DNA of 29,607 bases from Oppiella nova (lineage: Eukaryota > Arthropoda > Arachnida > Sarcoptiformes > Oppiidae): assembly GCA_905397405.1 (NCBI GenBank), contig CAJPVJ010000271.1, positions 1 to 29,607 of the forward strand, given 5' to 3'. Positions 22,753 through 29,607 of the stretch are shown piece by piece (positions within the stretch are counted from its first letter, which is position 1; the number at the start of each line of letters is the position of its first letter). A program made the translations under genes and the position numbers. The notes beneath the pieces are model-generated. The model was not told the DNA's origin. It saw only the letters and a list, made by a program, of their open reading frames with translations, and ran no database searches.

Positions 22753-25727
22753 TCAATCAAACAAAATCTGATTGAAAGGCTTTAAAAGGCTATTATTTGG
22801 TACGAAATCAAAATAATTATTTATCAATAAATTGCTTTTATCTATATTTCTTTGAATCCTGTGTTTGAGTTCTTTCAATGCGTTTCTCTCTTGAATTCTA
22901 TGCGATATCTTCCCGAAAGTCCATTGACTTAACACAGCGTTCACTGCAATCAACTGAATCTCTTGAGAGCTCAGACTAAACACAATTATATTCATTTCAC
23001 TCCACTTTTTACTCAAACTCCAGATTCGTTTCGATATATTTTGAGTGAATTTTATAACAAGTTTTATGCTTTGCTTTGATCTCCATTTGGGAGATATTCT
23101 TAAGAAAGCAGACAATCGTATGGATTGCAAGAGAACTCTTTCGAAGATATTTTTGACAACAATTTTCATGTCATTTACTCTATTATCCAAAACAATACAT
23201 GAGATGTGAAGGGGTATCTGTCCTGCAATACAATTACAATCAATGAGTTGCGGAACAATAGTGTGTTTAAGAAAAAAAACTTACTTAAAATGGTTGCCAT
23301 AATCAATTTGAGCGATGCGTTTGGATTGCAATTAAATGAATTCAAAATGTTTTGCTCTTTATATATGGAGTAATCGGCGGAAACACTGAGAGCTTTGATA
23401 TCAATTTGATGGCCACAGAACTGCAACTCATTACTGATCGCAACATGAGATCCATTGATAGGAAAGTTAGTCTTAAGTTTGTGCCAATTTATTCTTAGGT
23501 TGTATTCATTGAATCCGTTTAACATGAGGTTAACGATAGCCTGTGCCCTCGCGAGTGAAGGCGTGATGAACAAGAAGTCGTCCGCTTGGATGAGACGTAC
23601 TTCTGAGGACTGAAGTCCAAAATCATTGAAGTAATGCTTAGCCAACGACTCGATATATATTGAGCACAATTCACTTGATATCATTCCTCCCTGTCTTATA
23701 CCGGACTTCATGTGATAATATGAATGTTTCCCGGTTTTGATGATTGCTTTGAAAATATAAGTTTTTATATAATTCTTCATTTGTTGGCATTTATAGGACT
23801 TTTCATATACTTTGGGAACAATAATACAATTCCGAAGTTTTATATTGTTTTTGAATGCAATTTCTTGTAATGATTTCGTGTCACTTGTGTCCACATAATG
23901 AATGTGTTTAACAAGGAGTCTATTATGAGCTTTAATTATGTGATCAAACTCTTTGATTGTGATCTCATTATTCAATGAAATCGATTCAAACGAGTTGTCA
24001 ATTATTTGAAACATTTTGTTTTGATTAATAGATGGGTAACAGTCGGCAATATCGGCGCGAATGAAGTATAGCTTATCATTAGGTTGCGAATGATTTAGTG
24101 ATTTTAATGCAATCATATTTTCATGCAATGATTGTTTACCATTCAGTGAATTGTTAGAGATATTGAATCGGATTCGCTTAAGAATAATGAGAATCATGTG
24201 AAGCAAACTTTTCAATTGCTTTTCATCCGTCTGTACACTAGCCTTAAGTCTATTGATTTGTCTAAAATCTCTCGTTTTTGGCACAAAACGATGTGAAGAC
24301 AGACTTAACAACTTTGAAGAGTCTTCGGGAATAACGTCTGAAATATGGTTATAATTAATTGAAACGAAATGCTTTTCACCGATTAATTTGTTTAAGGCTT
24401 TGGTTTGCATTTGACTCCATACGTCAAACCGGTAGAAAAATAGCTGCGATTTATTGGTCGCAGTTTCGGTGATATAAAACTTGGACTTCAGAATTGTCAT
24501 CAAATACTGAACTAACCATTGGATCATAGCATCCATTATCACCCAAACTACGGGAGTATCGATAAACTCGCGCAACCATTCAATTTCATTCAATTGGATG
24601 TCTTTCCTAATATCAGAGACATATAAAACAGTATTCAAACCGCAAGTGATTAAAAGTTTGCAATTCTTATAAAATGTATTAAAATTGGATTTAGTGCCAA
24701 ACAATTGAACGGGAATTACATAATAGAGAATTGAATACATAAATTGAATCATCTGTTTGTGAGTGGTGTATAAGTTGAGAGCTGAACACAAATCATAAGC
24801 ATATTTATCAAAATATCCCGAATCTATTGGACATAATTTGTCCAAAAGTTTATCAAAACGACAACTTTTATGCCTAACAATAATGTGGTTAAGCAATGGG
24901 AACAACTGCTTCTTGGACTCAACCGTTAATACGCTGGTAATCAACGGATTAGTGAATATATGTGTAAATAATTGATGCGATTGTAAGCAATGTTTGCTTA
25001 AAATAAAGCTTTCATTGAAACGACCGCTCGATTGACGCGAATATAGCATTGATTTGCGGCTTAACTGACACTTGACTGCCGGCGAGACATGACTTCCTCC
25101 CAAACGCTTCCCAACACGTCTTCGCTCTTCATTTGATGTCTCATTTGAGTTGGTCTCACAGTTAACACCACTTCTCACCTCATTATTAGCGATCAGTCTC
25201 TCAATAGACTTCAATGTCTTGTGATTCTCGATGTTTACGAGTCTTTCGTTTTGACCACAATTTGAGATCAGTTTAAAATCTTTGGAATAATTCCAGACTA
25301 TATTACAAATACTTGATCCGAGGGTTTGCTGAAGAGTGTTGACACAAATCTCTTGAAAAAACATGCATTTGTTTAATAGATATTCAAATAGCGATTCATT
25401 GAGTATTGAATACAATTCACACAAATGTTTGTAGTTTTGGTTCAAGTATTCAATTGAATGCACTCTTGGGATCAGTTGATTGGATCTGTTAATGTGGTCG
25501 AAATCACTTAAATAATTATTGGCAATACTGTCAAACGACTTGTCAGTCTTCGAGTCAAATATATTGCGATAATTAGGTCTTTCGTTGCTTACGATGAATA
25601 TCTTATGGCAGAAGTCTCTCAACTCTTCACTCAAATGGCAATCACTTTGAATGCAATCAAATACTATGGTATCGAGTCGTTCAACACTTCTGTACATACT
25701 CTTCAGTATGTCATCCATTGAGGCCAT
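22753..25727 (-). CDS. TERT: Telomerase reverse transcriptase
   Basis: This is the catalytic subunit that copies the telomerase RNA template onto chromosome ends. Two exons (25727-23285 and 23222-22753) flank a 62-nt GT-AG intron and give 970 residues. The RNA-binding domain is recognisable: a CP-like segment FPLLNHIIVRHKSCRFDKLL (about 276-295) and the telomerase-specific T motif FYITETATNKSQLFFYR...VWSQ (about 417-439). RT motifs follow: 1/2 RFVPKTRDFRQINRLK (480-495), A with RADIADCYPSI (catalytic D559), B' GIRQGGMISSELCS (676-689), C QADDF (D716/D717), D EYNLRINWHKLKTNF (741-755) and E FCGHQIDIKALSVSADYS (770-787). Exon 2 supplies the thumb (NDMKIVVKNIFERVLLQSIR). About 250 residues precede the CP region; I do not recognise a clear TEN domain there. 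Both catalytic carboxylate motifs and the T motif argue for an active telomerase and against a retrotransposon. Confidence 0.93.
22826..22831 (+). terminator. Candidate poly(A) signal of dynein heavy chain, inside the TERT 3' coding end
   Basis: This is the first plus-strand AATAAA after the dynein stop that I found, 159 nt downstream. It lies antisense within the last TERT exon, so if used the two transcripts overlap. Confidence 0.4.
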
Positions 25728-26500
25728 CGTTGAGATAATCAGGTGGACACTAACTCAACAATAACTGCTAAACACTTAGAGTTAACACATGTTTCAAACG
25801 AAACTCTTTCAAAGTTATCACTCAAACAGAAAACATGTGATAATACTCTGTATTATAGTAAGTGTTATCATAGCATAGCATCCAATCCAAGCACTTCTCA
25901 ACACTTTTATTCTTGTTTTCAAACTTTTCTATTTTATTTGTATTTATGGCATAATTATTAGATCAACTTATATGAAACTATAATTCAGATCTCATTAGAA
26001 TTTATTATGTTTATTATAATCTATAATTATAATATAATAATCTACTTTCATTGAAATATTGATCACATAAACAAAAATATTATTTCTAAATACTCGCAAA
26101 CAAATCACTATTTATTTAACTTTCGTTAAGATTTCAAATTATTGGTGAACTACTAAAACATGTAAATACTTAAAAGTTTGTGATTATTAGCAATAAGTAT
26201 TTTATACATAAATGAAATAAGAAAACAAATAATTACTTTAAAAAGTTTATTGAATTTAGATTTGAAGCGAAAAGTAAAGAATTTTGAGTGAAATATGAAT
26301 TGAAACCAAATTCTGTGCCAAATTTGTGTCACGTATTCGTCAGTCAATGACAGAGAAGTGGTCTTCAGAGTGAATGTCTGAATAGTGTAGACATCGAGCG
26401 CTGGCATTGACTGCAAACACGAGCCAACCCTCGGATCCGTCGATGTGTCCGAAGTGTTGAGGACTCCATTTCCCCTCATATTAGCTGATTATGTGTGCAC
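25728..26500. other. AT-rich spacer upstream of TERT
   Basis: It should contain the TERT promoter and the 3' UTR of the kinase-like gene, which is in the same orientation. A 108-codon minus-strand frame (26479-26153) is present, but its second half is Phe/Lys/Ile-rich AT sequence and I do not treat it as a gene. Confidence 0.45.
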
Positions 26501-27068
26501 TCAGTCTTCGTCGCCGTGGCCTACGGTACGATATATCTTCATATCTGCAAGACTTTGGCTAAACTCGCTTTGAATTGTCTGAAGTTTTGATGCACTCATC
26601 GGACCACACGTTACCTCGTCTTCAGTCTCGTCTTCAGGGTGTGGTCTGAAGATAATGAGGCAATCGTTGTCTTCCGCTGCGTCCGTCTTCGCCCAGACAT
26701 ACATCTCGACTCGTCGGTTGTCTATCGCTATGAGTCGATCCATTCGTACGACTCTTTTGGAGAATACTCGGAGACGGGATCTCATTATGAGTTCCCAGAA
26801 GTCCACGAAATTTTGTTTAGTTGTTTCCCCCAACTCTGCAATGAGTCGATCAATGGATTCGCTAAACGATTCCCATTTGGATTCGGGAGGCATTTGTCGA
26901 TCAATGGGTTTATGTGTTGTTGTGAACCACTGGTCAGTGATTAGAGACGACAGCGAACACCGATCTGAAGGGTTGGCCGCTAAGAGACGTCTCAGCAGTT
27001 GATTGACGACTGTTTGGTCGACAGACCGACGGAAGCGCTCGGGAAATGGCTTTTCGTAGATATCCTCC
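26501..27068 (-). CDS. Probable protein kinase, C-terminal fragment (5' end lost at the N)
   Basis: The frame is open from the undefined base at 27069 to a stop at 26501, 188 residues. The first 50 or so look like the end of a protein-kinase C-lobe: PFPERF, then VVNQLLRRLLAANPSDRCSL and ITDQWF, matching the subdomain X-XI pattern (hydrophobic helix, xxPxxR, helix, W[FL]). The remaining 120 or so residues are a C-terminal extension (MPPESKWESFSESIDRLIAE ... VEMYVWAKTDAAEDNDCLII ... GHGDED) that I do not recognise. No ATP-binding or catalytic-loop residues are visible because that part would lie beyond the N. The family cannot be named, and a coincidental kinase resemblance is not excluded. Upstream exons may also exist before this piece. 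Confidence 0.6.
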
Positions 27069-27069
27069 N
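27069..27069. other. Single undefined base (N) marking a probable assembly join
   Basis: The only N in the window. To its left a kinase-like reading frame is cut; immediately to its right the 879-bp repeat begins in the middle of a unit. This is what a contig join or collapsed gap looks like. Confidence 0.8.
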
Positions 27070-27237
27070 TATTTGATCGCAGATTTAAAGGTCAGTCTTA
27101 TGTGTAAAGCAATTATGAATGAGTTTGAGATTTGTGTGAATAGTGTATAATAATACTTTGTAATGATAACTTGTAATCATTTCACACAAATGTTACGTTA
27201 CATATGATTCAAAACCAGATCCCTGTCCACTACACCG

Positions 27238-27535
27238 ATGGGCGAGAAGCCGGTCACGGATTTGGCAGGAATTGGAGAAGTGTTGGGCAAGAGGTTGGAG
27301 TCCAAGGGTTTCGACAAAGTATTGCCACTCATTGTCTTCGCACTCAACGCGTGGTACTAATTGTCTGTCTGTTTGTGTCCACTCATAGGCTTACGTGGTT
27401 TTGGGACAGTTTCTGGTGCTCAAGAAGAATCAGGAGCTCTTCGTCGAGTGGCTGAAGGACTTGAGCGGTGCGAACGCCAAGCAGGCGAAGGACTGCTGCC
27501 AGTGCTTAGGCGAGTGGTGCGACCAGTTCTTGTAG
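27238..27535 (+). pseudogene. BANF1: BAF copy A lacking the first 14 codons
   Basis: The homologous exons are 27238-27318 and 27389-27535 with the same 70-nt intron as the intact left-end gene. Homology begins at codon 15 (Pro) of BAF; upstream sequence is the unit's own flank, so [14 protein letters not shown] is missing. An in-frame Met (the family's MGEKP) could start a 75-residue product. That product would lack the N-terminal Ser/Thr phosphorylation cluster and part of helix 1, which family knowledge places near the DNA-binding face. Whether it is transcribed is unknown; the frame and splice sites are intact. Confidence 0.8.
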
Positions 27536-27807
27536 ACACACACACCTGGCCCTCGACCACCGCACCCACGCTTCCCATCACGCACTACTCGTGATTCATC
27601 TGTTCATCTCTTTTATGGCAGTTATCTCTGAATTGCTTTTAATTTTTCACACTTTTTAATGAAATATTTTTCTCTCTTTTTTAATGCGATTACTAATTAT
27701 TATATTCGTAGCGAATCTATGGCTTAACTATTAATAATTGTTTCATTATTATTGGAGTTTCGAGTGAAGAGGTGATGAAAGTTATCACTAATTTTTGAAT
27801 TGTTTTT

Positions 27808-27813
27808 AATAAA
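27808..27813 (+). terminator. BAF poly(A) signal AATAAA (repeated at 28687-28692)
   Basis: The hexamer lies about 270 nt after the BAF stop, just beyond the point corresponding to window position 1 of the left-end copy. This suggests that the 313-bp part of the repeat is the normal 3' flank of BAF. Confidence 0.55.
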
Positions 27814-28116
27814 GAATATATTTCGCGATAATTAGTAACACTTTTATTTACCGTATTATGAATAAATATTGGACACAAATCTCCTTTTGCTAATTATATT
27901 TGATTTCAATGTTTGGTAACATTTGAAGTGCTTTTCATTTGAATTACTTATTTGATCGCAGATTTAAAGGTCAGTCTTATGTGTAAAGCAATTATGAATG
28001 AGTTTGAGATTTGTGTGAATAGTGTATAATAATACTTTGTAATGATAACTTGTAATCATTTCACACAAATGTTACGTTACATATGATTCAAAACCAGATC
28101 CCTGTCCACTACACCG

Positions 28117-28414
28117 ATGGGCGAGAAGCCGGTCACGGATTTGGCAGGAATTGGAGAAGTGTTGGGCAAGAGGTTGGAGTCCAAGGGTTTCGACAAAGTA
28201 TTGCCACTCATTGTCTTCGCACTCAACGCGTGGTACTAATTGTCTGTCTGTTTGTGTCCACTCATAGGCTTACGTGGTTTTGGGACAGTTTCTGGTGCTC
28301 AAGAAGAATCAGGAGCTCTTCGTCGAGTGGCTGAAGGACTTGAGCGGTGCGAACGCCAAGCAGGCGAAGGACTGCTGCCAGTGCTTAGGCGAGTGGTGCG
28401 ACCAGTTCTTGTAG
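28117..28414 (+). pseudogene. BANF1: BAF copy B lacking the first 14 codons
   Basis: An exact-looking second tandem copy of the truncated BAF, with exons 28117-28197 and 28268-28414 and the same breakpoint at codon 15. Splice sites and frame are intact, so it is a truncated duplicate and not a decayed one. The complete identity with copy A means the duplication is very young, homogenised by gene conversion, or an assembly product. Confidence 0.8.
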
Positions 28415-28992
28415 ACACACACACCTGGCCCTCGACCACCGCACCCACGCTTCCCATCACGCACTACTCGTGATTCATCTGTTCATCTCTTTTATGGCAG
28501 TTATCTCTGAATTGCTTTTAATTTTTCACACTTTTTAATGAAATATTTTTCTCTCTTTTTTAATGCGATTACTAATTATTATATTCGTAGCGAATCTATG
28601 GCTTAACTATTAATAATTGTTTCATTATTATTGGAGTTTCGAGTGAAGAGGTGATGAAAGTTATCACTAATTTTTGAATTGTTTTTAATAAAGAATATAT
28701 TTCGCGATAATTAGTAACACTTTTATTTACCGTATTATGAATAAATATTGGACACAAATCTCCTTTTGCTAATTATATTTGATTTCAATGTTTGGTAACA
28801 TTTGAAGTGCTTTTCATTTGAATTACTTATTTGATCGCAGATTTAAAGGTCAGTCTTATGTGTAAAGCAATTATGAATGAGTTTGAGATTTGTGTGAATA
28901 GTGTATAATAATACTTTGTAATGATAACTTGTAATCATTTCACACGAATGTTACGTTACATATGATTCAAAACCAGATCCCTGTCCACTACA

Positions 28993-29192
28993 GTTGAATA
29001 AATGCATTCAATATAGTATTCATTCATTCATTCAATAATACATTTGTGTTTCAAATGAATTCTAAAAGTTTTGAAAACTTTTTTTTTAACAATATTTGCG
29101 ATATTTTCGCACATTTTCTTTGGGGCGCGAAATCAAACTCTTTTGACACGATTTCGAAATCTTCTTCCAGTTATCACTGAATATCACCACAA
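28993..29192. other. Unique AT-rich sequence after the tandem array
   Basis: It begins abruptly at the end of the third repeat unit with a cattcattcattc-like run (about 29018-29035) and a T-rich stretch near 29080. It leads into the GC-richer open frame that follows. Confidence 0.5.
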
Positions 29193-29607
29193 ATGACATC
29201 AAAGACATCGTCGAAAGTCGACTCATGTGCTCGTATGGTGTGCGCCCCGCCTCCCGAGTCACATGAGTCGCCCCCGGAAGCCCCGCTTGACCAGGGGGTG
29301 GAAGGGGTAGGAGAGGTCACCACCAGACCATCGGTGGTGTTACCGATGACCCTAAACACCAGTCTAATCACTGGAACCACTGGTCAATCTGACTCCTCGT
29401 CAATAAAGGGGCGACCGTTAGGGTTGGCTAACCAGGACCTCAACGGATCCGTAACTACTGGCACTCATGGAGTGGTCATTCATTCGGAGACACCAGAAGT
29501 CGAAGTCGACACCAATTCAGAAGACGACGACCGCTGCTGTCGGAACGGGTGTTGGGTTTGGGTTAAGCCGGTCTTAACCAGAGTTTGGAAACCATTCAAA
29601 CGGATCC
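29193..29607 (+). CDS. Unidentified protein, N-terminal part, open to the window edge
   Basis: From the first ATG after an in-frame stop (29178-29180), 138 codons are open to the edge of the window, in DNA clearly richer in GC than the surrounding spacer. The product starts MTSKTSSKVDSCARM, continues through a Pro/Ser/Thr/Gly-rich, probably disordered stretch, and ends with an acidic-to-cysteine/aromatic switch: EDDDRCCRNGCWVWVKPVLT, then RVWKPFKRI. The final basic and aromatic segment could lead into a membrane domain, as in some channel linkers, but that is speculation and I do not recognise the family. It could also be an internal exon with a different 5' boundary. Confidence 0.5.
   Translation, partial: MTSKTSSKVDSCARMVCAPPPESHESPPEAPLDQGVEGVGEVTTRPSVVLPMTLNTSLITGTTGQSDSSSIKGRPLGLANQDLNGSVTTGTHGVVIHSETPEVEVDTNSEDDDRCCRNGCWVWVKPVLTRVWKPFKRI

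Larger units (their letters stand above)
27070..28992 (+). repeat. 879-bp tandem array carrying 5'-truncated BAF copies
   Basis: The sequence repeats with a period of 879 bp (for example 27361 and 28240; tatttgatcgcag at 27070, 27949 and 28828). Each unit is 566 bp of BAF gene (from codon 15 through the 3' UTR) plus 313 bp of flank. The array starts mid-unit at the N, has two BAF-bearing segments, and ends at 28992 in a third flank copy, exactly where the other units switch to BAF sequence. Copies are almost identical; I noticed one difference (g for a near 28946). Confidence 0.93.

Noticed and set aside
22753-25727. Retrotransposon (non-LTR or Penelope) reverse transcriptase
   Set aside because: The T motif, CP-like segment, telomerase-type motif E and thumb, a spliced intron, and absence of endonuclease, flanking repeats or target-site duplications fit TERT.
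26153-26479. 108-codon minus-strand frame after the kinase-like fragment
   Set aside because: It begins just after that gene's stop, and its latter half is Phe/Lys/Ile-rich AT sequence typical of a 3' UTR.
27204-27455. 83-codon frames at 27204 and 28083, and 77-codon frames at 27361 and 28240
   Set aside because: They are alternative frames of the BAF copies; the true BAF frame runs through the same DNA with the conserved intron.
29174-29380. 68-codon minus-strand frame near the right end
   Set aside because: Antisense to a longer plus-strand frame that stays open to the edge; no recognisable product.
1-29607. CRISPR array, bacterial operon, tRNA/rRNA genes, telomeric repeats
   Set aside because: Gene structure is eukaryotic. 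I found no regularly spaced short repeats, no cloverleaf or rRNA sequence, and no runs of TTAGG or TTAGGG.

Overview
The window is eukaryotic nuclear DNA. Genes are interrupted by short GT-AG introns (about 40-200 nt), spacers are AT-rich, and every recognisable protein is of animal type. The compact genes, tiny introns and Pellino/BAF/TERT repertoire suggest a small arthropod, most plausibly an acariform mite. That placement is inference; the sequence does not name the species.

Left part (1-5.6 kb) holds four compact housekeeping and signalling genes. They are BANF1/BAF (minus strand, two exons, intact, its 3' UTR running off the left edge), EIF1AD (plus, four exons), GPANK1 (plus, one exon) and a Pellino E3 ubiquitin ligase (minus, six exons). 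BANF1 and EIF1AD diverge from one shared spacer; GPANK1 and Pellino converge. A roughly 1.9 kb AT-rich spacer without a recognisable gene follows.

Centre (7.57-22.67 kb) is one complete cytoplasmic dynein 1 heavy chain gene. The spliced model is 4,666 residues with all four nucleotide-binding P-loops intact, and one exon alone is 9.3 kb. Its most interesting feature is a pair of homologous 196-nt exons (17898-18093 and 18133-18328) separated by only 39 nt, with identical splice phases. Each encodes the same first half of the microtubule-binding domain at the tip of the stalk. They look like mutually exclusive exons giving two motor versions with different track-binding heads.

Right of dynein, tail to tail and only 85 bp away, lies a complete two-exon telomerase reverse transcriptase (TERT, minus strand, 970 residues). 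It has recognisable CP, T, 1, 2, A, B', C, D, E motifs and a thumb. Next is the C-terminal part of a probable protein kinase (minus), cut at a single N at 27069.

Beyond the N the sequence is an 879-bp tandem array. It carries two BAF copies nearly identical to the left-end gene (in inverted orientation) but lacking the first 14 codons, then a third partial unit. The window ends in unique DNA with a GC-richer reading frame that stays open to the edge. The arrangement around the N looks like either a real local BAF amplification or a scaffolding error; the repeat phase fits the array belonging, reverse-complemented, to the left of position 1.
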